Assembly: GCA_946533175.1 (NCBI GenBank)
Contig: CAMNBS010000022.1
Location: 1 to 15,722, forward strand
Source: an uncultured Clostridia bacterium
GTDB taxonomy: Bacteria > Bacillota_I > Bacilli_A > RF39 > UBA660
Reading direction: 5' to 3'
Length of the DNA stretch: 15,722 bases
Part shown: positions 7,276 to 13,583 of the stretch, piece after piece
Position numbering within the stretch: the first letter of the stretch is position 1
Layout of the letters: each line of letters starts with the position of its first letter
Notes under the pieces: model-generated
Databases searched by the model: none
Seen by the model: the letters and a program-made list of their open reading frames with translations, nothing else
Told to the model about the DNA's origin: nothing
Program-made: the position numbers and the translations under genes

Positions 7276-9013
7276 AGAGAATATGGAACTAAATACGTTA
7301 AATCATAGTTGTGCACATTTACTTGCTCAAGCAGTAAAGCATTTGTATCCACATGCAAAGTTTTGGGTAGGACCTGTTACAACTGAGGGATTTTATTATG
7401 ATATTGATTTAGGAGATAATAAAATTACCGATGAAGATTTACCAAAATTAGAAAAAGAAATGAAAAAAATAAGTAAGGATGGTAAAAGAATTGTTCGTCA
7501 CGAATTAACAAAGGAAGAAGCTTTAGAAATGTTTAAAGATGATCCATATAAAATTGATTTAATTAATAATATGGATGAAAATACAGTTATTTCTTGTTAT
7601 ACTCAAGGAGATTTCACTGATCTTTGTCGTGGACCACATGTAGAAAGTGTTAAAGAATTAAAATATTTTAAGTTAATTAAATTTAGTGGAGCTTATTACA
7701 AAGGTGATGTAAAAAATAAGATGCTTCAAAGAATATATGGAGTATGTTTTAAAAAGGAAGAAGATTTAGATGCTTATTTAAAGGAACTAGAAGAAGCGAA
7801 AATGCGTGATCATCGAAAAATAGGTAAGGAACAAGGAATTTTTATGCAACATGATTTAGTTGGTCGTGGAATGCCTCTTTGGCTTCCTAATGGTGCTTTA
7901 CTTCGTAAACAATTAGAAAATTATATTTATGAAAAAGAACAGTTATTAGGTTATCAACATGTATATACTCCTTGTGTCGGAACAGTTGATTTATATAAAA
8001 CATCTGGTCATTGGGATCATTATCAAGAAAATATGTTTCCTAAGATGAGGGTGGATGAAGAAGAGTTTGTCTTACGTCCAATGAATTGTCCACATCATAT
8101 GTTGATATATGGAAACGAACTTCATTCATATCGTGATTTACCTATTCGTATTGGTGAGTTTGCTACTGATTTTCGTTATGAGGCTAGTGGAGCTGTAAAA
8201 GGACTTGAAAGAGTTAGATGTATGTGTCAAAATGATGCTCATTTATTTGTAACGCCTGATCAAATTAAAGATGAATTTAAAAGTGTTGTTTCATTAATTT
8301 TAGATGTATATAAAGATTTTGGTATCAAAAATTATTCTTTCCGTTTATCACTTCGTGATCCGATGGATAAAGAAAAATATTTTGATGATGATGAAATGTG
8401 GAATAATGCCGAAAATAAATTACGTGAAGTGTTAAACGAACTTAAAGTAGACTATTACGAAGCAGTTGGAGAAGCGGCTTTTTATGGTCCTAAGTTAGAT
8501 GTTGAAGTAAAACCAGCGATAGGTCCAGAAATAACCCTTTCAACTTGTCAATTAGATTTTCTTCTTCCAAGGAGATTTGATTTAAGTTATATTGATCAAT
8601 TAGGAGAAAGAAAAGTTCCAGTTGTTATTCATCGAGCTATTTTTGGAACCTTTGATCGTTTTACTGCTTTCTTATTGGAAGAAACTAAAGGGATACTACC
8701 ATTTTGGTTAGCACCACTTGAAATAAATATTATTCCAGTAAACTTAGAATATCATTTAGATTATGCTAAGAAAGTTGAAAAATTATTACGCGAACATCAT
8801 CTTCGTGTTAAGATTGATGATCGAAATGAAAAACTTGGTTACAAGATGCGTGAAAGTCAAATGAAAAAGATTCCTCATACTTTAGTTCTTGGTGATAATG
8901 AAATGACTAATAAAACAGTTAATTATCGTGTATATGGAAGTAGCGATACTAATGAATTATCTTTAGAGGAATATCTAAAATTTACGAATGATTTAATAAA
9001 AGAGAAAAAATAA
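7262..9013 (+). CDS. thrS: Threonine--tRNA ligase lacking the TGS domain
   Basis: Charges tRNA-Thr with threonine in the cytosol. The protein has 583 residues; ATG 7262 is 7 nt after GGAG. It lacks about 58 N-terminal residues relative to the E. coli enzyme (642), which is the TGS domain, and begins directly with the editing domain. The editing site is intact: His15, His19 (HSCAHLL), Cys122 and His126 (CRGPH). The catalytic core has motif 2 (FRYEASGAVKGLERVRCMCQ), motif 3 (HRAIFGTFDRFTAFLLEE) and the zinc ligands Cys276 (NCPHH), His327 (NDAH) and His457. The first two ligands are spaced exactly as in E. coli. The C-terminal anticodon domain is complete. TGS-less forms are known in Mollicutes. 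Two cysteines in motif 2 (RCMC) stand where Gly and Thr are more usual. It is controlled by the upstream T-box, overlaps the preceding gene and ends in a terminator. Confidence 0.97.
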   Translation: MINIKENMELNTLNHSCAHLLAQAVKHLYPHAKFWVGPVTTEGFYYDIDLGDNKITDEDLPKLEKEMKKISKDGKRIVRHELTKEEALEMFKDDPYKIDLINNMDENTVISCYTQGDFTDLCRGPHVESVKELKYFKLIKFSGAYYKGDVKNKMLQRIYGVCFKKEEDLDAYLKELEEAKMRDHRKIGKEQGIFMQHDLVGRGMPLWLPNGALLRKQLENYIYEKEQLLGYQHVYTPCVGTVDLYKTSGHWDHYQENMFPKMRVDEEEFVLRPMNCPHHMLIYGNELHSYRDLPIRIGEFATDFRYEASGAVKGLERVRCMCQNDAHLFVTPDQIKDEFKSVVSLILDVYKDFGIKNYSFRLSLRDPMDKEKYFDDDEMWNNAENKLREVLNELKVDYYEAVGEAAFYGPKLDVEVKPAIGPEITLSTCQLDFLLPRRFDLSYIDQLGERKVPVVIHRAIFGTFDRFTAFLLEETKGILPFWLAPLEINIIPVNLEYHLDYAKKVEKLLREHHLRVKIDDRNEKLGYKMRESQMKKIPHTLVLGDNEMTNKTVNYRVYGSSDTNELSLEEYLKFTNDLIKEKK

Positions 9014-9021
9014 TCTCTTTT
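8998..9021 (+). terminator. Probable terminator after thrS
   Basis: AAAAGAGA pairs with TCTCTTTT around an 8-nt loop that contains the stop codon, followed by T-rich sequence. The stem is A-T rich and weak. Confidence 0.6.
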
Positions 9022-9075
9022 ATTTTCTTTACTTTTTTTTATTATTCATTATATAATAAATATAGGAGATGAAAT

Positions 9076-9393
9076 ATGGATTATAAATATATTATAATTG
9101 GGGTTGTTTTGCTAATTATTTTGTTTGGAATACTTAAATCAATGAGAAAAGATGCTCATTTAGAAGTTAATAAATTGGTGGATTATTTAGGTGGCATTGA
9201 TAATATTGTTTCACATCAAGTCAACTTATCCCGTTTTATTGTTACTTTACGGGATGTTTCTTTAGCTAATAAAGAAGAAATACAAAAATTAGGAGCTAAA
9301 GGGGTTGTTGAAATAGATAATCAATTAAAAATAATTTTAGGATCTAATTCAAAACAATTGAAAAAGTATATTGAAGAAATAAAGAAAAAATAA
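9076..9393 (+). CDS. Membrane-anchored PTS EIIB-like protein without the active cysteine
   Basis: The protein has 105 residues; ATG 9076 follows AGGAG by 7 nt, and a TATAAT lies at 9052-9057. One transmembrane helix spans about residues 5-20, followed by a basic KSMRK that places the rest in the cytosol. Residues 30-103 follow the glucose-family EIIB domain: LVDYLGGIDNI, then SRFIVTLRDV, then IQKLGAKGVVEIDNQLKIILGSNSKQLKKYI. In true EIIB the segment reads D-A-C-x-T-R-L; here the phosphorylated cysteine is Asn50, while the nearby arginine is kept as Arg53. It therefore cannot accept phosphate from EIIA at that site. It is not part of a visible PTS transporter; a regulatory, scaffolding or sensing role is inferred. 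It has its own terminator and sits just before a sensorless histidine kinase. Confidence 0.8.
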   Translation: MDYKYIIIGVVLLIILFGILKSMRKDAHLEVNKLVDYLGGIDNIVSHQVNLSRFIVTLRDVSLANKEEIQKLGAKGVVEIDNQLKIILGSNSKQLKKYIEEIKKK

Positions 9394-9408
9394 TTTCTTC
9401 TTTTTTTT
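9373..9408 (+). terminator. Terminator after the EIIB-like gene
   Basis: GAAGAAAT at 9373-9380 pairs perfectly with ATTTCTTC at 9393-9400, followed by eight T. The left arm is inside the gene. The T run merges into the -35 box of the next promoter. Confidence 0.75.
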
Positions 9409-9442
9409 GACATTTTTCGACAAAATTCGACATAATTTGATG
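9403..9442 (+). repeat. Tandem 10-bp array of Spo0A-box-like sites
   Basis: TTTGACA at 9406-9412, TTCGACA at 9416-9422 and TTCGACA at 9426-9432 are spaced exactly 10 bp. A decayed fourth unit, TTTGATG, is at 9436-9442. TTCGACA is the complement of TGTCGAA, the 0A-box core bound by Spo0A, which is known to bind such boxes head to tail. All units face the same side of the helix and cover the promoter of the kinase gene, which suggests repression or autoregulation. No spo0A gene is in the window, so the regulator is inferred. Confidence 0.6.
9407..9436 (+). promoter_or_regulatory. Probable promoter of the histidine kinase gene
   Basis: TTGACA at 9407-9412, an 18-nt spacer, and CATAAT at 9431-9436. 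The start near 9443 keeps the ribosome site GAGGTGA (9456-9462). The -35 box is also the first unit of the 10-bp array. Confidence 0.6.
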
Positions 9443-9466
9443 ATATTCTCATAATGAGGTGATGAT

Positions 9467-10072
9467 ATGAAAGATGATATTTATACTCTAGCTCATGAAA
9501 TAAGAAACCCTTTATCTGTGGCTAGAGGTTATTTAGAAATGATGAATAAAAGTAATTTAGAAAAATATAAGGAAATTATTAAAGAAGAAATTGATACTTC
9601 TCTTGAAATATTAAATAATTATCTTGATTATAATAAAATACAATTAGTTAAAGAAGAAATAGATTTAAATGTTTTATTAATGGATATAAAAAATAGTATG
9701 CAAGATTTTCTCAAGAAAAAAGGAATTACTTTTAAAATAGAATTTCAGGATAAAGATATATATTTAGAAGCTGATTATAATCGTTTGAAACAAGTATTTT
9801 ATAATATCATAAAAAATAGTATTGAAGCCCAAAGTAAAAGTATTTTTATTCAATATAAAGTATTATTTGATCAAGTTGAAATTAGTATTTGTGATGATGG
9901 ATTAAAATGTATGGAAATTAATAAAATTGGTAAAAATTATTCTAATAAAGTATTAGGCAATGGTATTGGTTTAACTCTGTCTAAAAAAATTATTGAAATG
10001 CATCAGGGAAGTATTAAGTTTATGAATAATAAAAAAGGTTTTGTCGTTAAAATATCTTTATCTTTAAAGTAG
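9467..10072 (+). CDS. Sensorless soluble histidine kinase, sporulation-kinase-like core
   Basis: The protein has 201 residues; ATG 9467 is 4 nt after GAGGTGA. It is only a transmitter. A HisKA dimerisation and phosphoacceptor domain (about 1-60) carries His10 in LAHEIRNPLSVARGY. A HATPase domain (about 68-200) has the N-box NIIKNSIEA (Asn113, Asn117), a G1 box CDDGLK and a G2 box GNGIGL (164-169). The second G1 glycine is replaced by Lys147, and the ATP lid is short with no clear F-box. There is no PAS, GAF, HAMP or membrane segment, and no adjacent response regulator. The H-box resembles the Bacillus KinA-KinE group that feeds the Spo0A phosphorelay, as do the box-like sites in its promoter. 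Its partner could be Spo0A or Spo0F encoded elsewhere. Alternatives are a phosphotransferase of Spo0B type or a phosphatase-biased kinase. Confidence 0.88.
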   Translation: MKDDIYTLAHEIRNPLSVARGYLEMMNKSNLEKYKEIIKEEIDTSLEILNNYLDYNKIQLVKEEIDLNVLLMDIKNSMQDFLKKKGITFKIEFQDKDIYLEADYNRLKQVFYNIIKNSIEAQSKSIFIQYKVLFDQVEISICDDGLKCMEINKIGKNYSNKVLGNGIGLTLSKKIIEMHQGSIKFMNNKKGFVVKISLSLK

Positions 10073-10102
10073 AAAGTACTATAATACTTACTGAGGTGAA
10101 TG

Positions 10103-10624
10103 ATGTTAAATATTGTTTTATACGAACCAGAAATTCCTACTAATACAGGTAATATTATGCGTACTTGTGTAGCTACTGGAACAAAGTTACATTTAATAGA
10201 ACCACTAGGATTTAAGTTAGATGCTGCTAATTTAAAAAGAGCAGGAGTTAATTATATTGATAAACTAGAGTATTATGTCTATAAGGATTGGAATGATTTC
10301 AAAGAAAAGAATAAAGGAAAATATTATTATTTTACAAGATATGGTAAGAAGCCACATACATCTTTTGATTATAGTAATCAAGATGATGAAATTTATTTGA
10401 TTTTTGGTAAAGAATCAACAGGAATACCTAGAGAAATTTTAAAAGATGATTTAGAACATTGTATGCGTATTCCTATGACTAAAAATGTTCGTAGTCTAAA
10501 TCTTTCTAATTGTTGTGCTATTGTTTTATATGAAGTATTACGACAACAAAATTATCGGGATTTATTATTTACTGAACCCCATAAAAGCGAAAATTTTATT
10601 ATTGATGGAATTGACCACCAATAA
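10103..10624 (+). CDS. trmL: tRNA (cytidine/uridine-34-2'-O)-methyltransferase
   Basis: A SPOUT-fold enzyme that 2'-O-methylates the wobble base of tRNA-Leu isoacceptors using S-adenosylmethionine, formerly CspR/YibK. The protein has 173 residues. Of the paired ATGs at 10100 and 10103, the second is preferred because GAGGTGA ends at 10099, directly against the first. Family motifs are all present: IVLYEPEIPTNTGNIMRTC at the start, LIFGKESTGIPREIL in the middle, and RIPMTKNVRSLNLSNCCAIVLYEVLRQ forming the trefoil knot and cofactor site. A TATAAT lies at 10080-10085, with only a weak -35 inside the kinase gene. It may therefore be co-transcribed with the kinase, 30 nt upstream. The terminator is built into its last codons. 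Confidence 0.96.
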   Translation: MLNIVLYEPEIPTNTGNIMRTCVATGTKLHLIEPLGFKLDAANLKRAGVNYIDKLEYYVYKDWNDFKEKNKGKYYYFTRYGKKPHTSFDYSNQDDEIYLIFGKESTGIPREILKDDLEHCMRIPMTKNVRSLNLSNCCAIVLYEVLRQQNYRDLLFTEPHKSENFIIDGIDHQ

Positions 10625-10632
10625 TTTTTTTT
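10598..10632 (+). terminator. Terminator overlapping the 3' end of trmL
   Basis: ATTATTGATGG (10598-10608) pairs with CCACCAATAAT (10615-10625) with one A-C mismatch and a 6-nt loop, then a run of eight T. The coding end of trmL doubles as the hairpin. Confidence 0.85.
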
Positions 10633-10639
10633 GTATAAT
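10611..10639 (+). promoter_or_regulatory. Promoter of the exported-protein pair
   Basis: TTGACC at 10611-10616, a 17-nt spacer, and consensus TATAAT at 10634-10639. It is nested inside the trmL terminator, so the same DNA ends one unit and begins the next. Confidence 0.75.
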
Positions 10640-10659
10640 GATAATATAGGAGTAGTGTA

Positions 10660-11319
10660 ATGCGAAAATATATTATTTTTTTATTAATTATAATATTTTT
10701 AATTCCTGGTGTTAAGGCTAGTACTTGTCAAAAGGAAGAATTAGAAAGATTAAAGGTTTTAGCTAGTAAAGTTGAAATAAATTATAACTATGAATTGAAA
10801 GAAGCTGATGGAATAAAATATCCTCTTTATTCACTTACAGCAAATAATTTAAATGATGATTTTAAAGTTTTAATAATTAAAGATTGGTATAATTTAGATT
10901 ATAAAGAATTTAAAAGAGGAAATGGTAATTTTGGAACTCTTAATGGTTTTAGTGAAGGAGAGAATATTACAATCACGATTAAAGGTTATGTAGCTAATCC
11001 ATGTTCAGGTCAAACAATTTTAACTAAGAATATTAAACTTCCTTATTATAATCCTTATTCTGAGGATGCAAATTGTAAAAAATATCCTGATTTTAAATAT
11101 TGTGCTGAGTTTACAACTCAAAAATTAACCAATGATAGTTTCCACAGTGCTCTTAAAACGTATCTTAATAATTTATCACAAAATAGTGATGATAAAATAA
11201 ATGAAAAAAAAATGGATTGGACAATAATGATTTATATTGGAATAGGAATAATATTATTATTAGCATTATATCTTTTAATTAGATTTTTTGTTAAACAGAG
11301 AAGGAAAAATACTCTATGA
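10660..11319 (+). CDS. Exported protein with C-terminal membrane anchor, unknown function
   Basis: The protein has 219 residues; ATG 10660 is 7 nt after AGGAG. A signal peptide covers about residues 1-20 (MRKYIIFLL...GVKA), with cleavage likely after GVKA. The exported domain is about 165 residues with four cysteines (STC, NPC, ANC, KYC). A transmembrane helix at about 189-210 is followed by the basic tail KQRRK, giving type I topology with the domain outside. No known domain is recognised; the middle looks beta-rich (ITITIKGYVANPC). Its stop overlaps the start of the next gene by 4 nt (ATGA), so the two proteins are translationally coupled and probably act together at the cell surface. The anchored protein may hold the larger secreted one; that is inference. 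Confidence 0.85.
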   Translation: MRKYIIFLLIIIFLIPGVKASTCQKEELERLKVLASKVEINYNYELKEADGIKYPLYSLTANNLNDDFKVLIIKDWYNLDYKEFKRGNGNFGTLNGFSEGENITITIKGYVANPCSGQTILTKNIKLPYYNPYSEDANCKKYPDFKYCAEFTTQKLTNDSFHSALKTYLNNLSQNSDDKINEKKMDWTIMIYIGIGIILLLALYLLIRFFVKQRRKNTL

Positions 11320-13505
11320 AAAAGAAGTTTGGATTATTAATTATATTTATATTTATCGTTTTATTGAATAATAATGTTTATGCCTGGCATGGATCATCCA
11401 ATTATGAAGTTACTAAATTTGAAATAAAAGATGATGGTAAAGCTTATATTGAAGGATGGGCTATCTTAAATGGTTTGAGTGGTTATGATGATAATGGATT
11501 AGGGCAGAACTTTGTCACATTTTTTGATAATCGCAAAAATGATCGGCAAAGTGGTGAGATTGTCTATGATGGTGATGTTGGTACATCCGTTACGTATGGT
11601 GGAAGAAAGCGTTATTTGGGAACAGAATGGAAAAATGGATACGGGAATTCCATATATGGTGCATATTGCAATTATGGAAGTATGAAATATACTAAAAATG
11701 GTGAAGTTAAAGGTGGCAATAAAAATGCTGATTATTTATATCAATATTCATTAACATTGATAGGTATAAGTGAAGATAAAAAAGAAATTGCTTTCTATAA
11801 ATCTGGTGAAAAATATAATAATAAAGTAATTGTAATGAACGAAAAACCACCTCTAGTAAGCCTTACATACGCCCAAGCTTATAAGGGAGGATCTGTTGCC
11901 TATGCGCAAATAGTTAATGGTGGAGGCGGCGAAGGTGAATATCCATATACAACGGCATGTTATGAAGATGTTGGTTTTAAGTTTAGCATTGATTTAGCAA
12001 ATATTCCTAAAAATAATGCAATTACTGGTTATAAGATGCGTCTTACAACTCATACTGGCACTAAAATTAACTGTAAAAGTTATTGTAAAGAAGAGATGGA
12101 TTTAAGTATTATTTATGTTAATGAAAATAGTTCAGCTTCGGCAGTAACAGAGGAAAATACTCAATTTTTGCTAACCAAAACATATTCTAATGAAGTGGTT
12201 AATTTAATGCCAAATGGTTATACATGGGGAACACCGGGATTTTATAATTCAAATACAAAGAGTAGTACCTATGCAATTCAAATTAATGAAAAGTTTAAAG
12301 TAGTTGATACAGGAATATATGATAATATTCGTTGGTATGCCATAAAAGTTAAAAATACTAAAAGATGGGTTCCATCTTCTTGGGTTAGACCTGCTAATGA
12401 AGCAACAATTTTGCTTTATCATGAGGAAGAAGTGGAGGAATTAAAAAGTTGCAAGGCAACAGAGGTCAAAACACCACAAAATGCTGAAAGAAATTGTGTT
12501 AAACAAGTAACCATAAAACCTAAAACAACCTATGGATGTGCTGATGAAGATAATACGGCTTTTTATACTATAAAATGTAGTGAAAATATTGTTAGTGATT
12601 TTAATAATGGAGATTTGACCATAAAAGCTGGTCAGGGATTTGCATATAATATTGGAGTAAATCTTACTAAGAATTGTTCTAGTACTTTTGATGCTAATAA
12701 ATGGAAAAAAACATATGAAAAATTTCAACAGTTAAAGAACAATACAAATAATGAAAAAGATAGAGCATTTTATCAGACTATTCTTGATGAATTAGAAAGT
12801 TATGCCAAAAATTATAATAGCTGGAATTATGCATCGAAAAATACTCCACAGGCTTTAATTACTTTTAATCAAAAAATAACTCGTCAAGGAACATTTAATT
12901 TTATCAATCAACCATCTGAATCAAAAATTACTAAAACAAATAATAATTATGTAACTCTTATGGGTAATTTAAAAGTTCAAACGCCATTTAATTATGAAGA
13001 GAAAAAATCATATAGTTTAAATCTTTCTAAAGTATATCTTGATTTAACTACTGGAGATGTTACCACATCAGAAGATCATAGTATTGATGGTGGAAATAAA
13101 ATATATACTAATTTTGATGTAAAGCCTGGAAACTATACATTTAATATTCAATTAAAAAATTTAGGAGATACTAAATCATCTATTAATAATAATGGATGTG
13201 TTTTAACTGTTGTTAAAAGTGATAATTTAGCTTATCGTCCTATTGAAATAACAAATCCTTTTGTAAATAAGACAAGAGGTATTGGCAATAATTGGTTGAA
13301 TAATCAATATGGATTAGATTTTACTAAGGTAGCTACTGGTTATTCTGGTAAATCATATTCAATTGTATTGAGTAGTGATGATATAAATAAAATTCGTAAA
13401 AGTAATTCTAATTACACCGGAAGTAATGCATATTTGGGAACTTGTCATAAACCTCTTGATACTATGGATGATGGTGGAAAAATTATTTGTTCAAAAATAA
13501 AATAA
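11316..13505 (+). CDS. Large secreted Cys-rich surface protein with SH3-like segment
   Basis: The protein has 729 residues; ATG 11316 is 10 nt after AAGGA. A clear signal peptide (KKK, then a hydrophobic core, then NVYA) is cleaved before WHGSS at about residue 24. The N-terminal part (about 24-190) is rich in Gly, Tyr and Asn. Residues about 318-352 (KFKVVDTGIYDNIRWYAIKVKNTKRWVPSSWV) look like a bacterial SH3 (SH3b) repeat, which in other proteins binds peptidoglycan. A helical, Lys/Asn-rich stretch lies near 455-500, and the C-terminal third is beta-rich. There are twelve cysteines, an even count, several closely paired. It has no LPxTG motif, C-terminal helix or lipobox, so attachment may depend on the anchored protein encoded just upstream. 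A strong terminator follows. An adhesin or wall-associated role is plausible; nothing specific is recognised. Confidence 0.85.
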   Translation: MKKKFGLLIIFIFIVLLNNNVYAWHGSSNYEVTKFEIKDDGKAYIEGWAILNGLSGYDDNGLGQNFVTFFDNRKNDRQSGEIVYDGDVGTSVTYGGRKRYLGTEWKNGYGNSIYGAYCNYGSMKYTKNGEVKGGNKNADYLYQYSLTLIGISEDKKEIAFYKSGEKYNNKVIVMNEKPPLVSLTYAQAYKGGSVAYAQIVNGGGGEGEYPYTTACYEDVGFKFSIDLANIPKNNAITGYKMRLTTHTGTKINCKSYCKEEMDLSIIYVNENSSASAVTEENTQFLLTKTYSNEVVNLMPNGYTWGTPGFYNSNTKSSTYAIQINEKFKVVDTGIYDNIRWYAIKVKNTKRWVPSSWVRPANEATILLYHEEEVEELKSCKATEVKTPQNAERNCVKQVTIKPKTTYGCADEDNTAFYTIKCSENIVSDFNNGDLTIKAGQGFAYNIGVNLTKNCSSTFDANKWKKTYEKFQQLKNNTNNEKDRAFYQTILDELESYAKNYNSWNYASKNTPQALITFNQKITRQGTFNFINQPSESKITKTNNNYVTLMGNLKVQTPFNYEEKKSYSLNLSKVYLDLTTGDVTTSEDHSIDGGNKIYTNFDVKPGNYTFNIQLKNLGDTKSSINNNGCVLTVVKSDNLAYRPIEITNPFVNKTRGIGNNWLNNQYGLDFTKVATGYSGKSYSIVLSSDDINKIRKSNSNYTGSNAYLGTCHKPLDTMDDGGKIICSKIK

Positions 13506-13509
13506 AATG

Positions 13510-13542
13510 AAAGATTACAGGAAAAAATCTTGTAATCTTTTT
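13510..13542 (+). terminator. Terminator of the exported-protein operon
   Basis: A perfect 10-bp stem, AAAGATTACA (13510-13519) with TGTAATCTTT (13531-13540), with an 11-nt loop and five T. Confidence 0.9.
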
Positions 13543-13583
13543 ATATACAAATTTATTTTAGTATATTAATATTGGAGGTAGAA

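Noticed and set aside
9427..9455. Alternative kinase promoter with TCGACA as -35 and CATAAT at 9450-9455
   Set aside because: Its start near 9462 would remove the ribosome site GAGGTGA from the transcript.
9076..10072. A single operon of the EIIB-like gene and the kinase
   Set aside because: A perfect 8-bp stem with eight T separates them and a separate promoter follows, so any link is by location or function, not a shared main transcript.
12441..12728. Open frame of 95 codons on the - strand
   Set aside because: It is fully inside the large exported-protein gene, has no ribosome site or promoter, and its Phe/Ile/Ser-rich product is what the A+T-rich antisense strand gives by chance.
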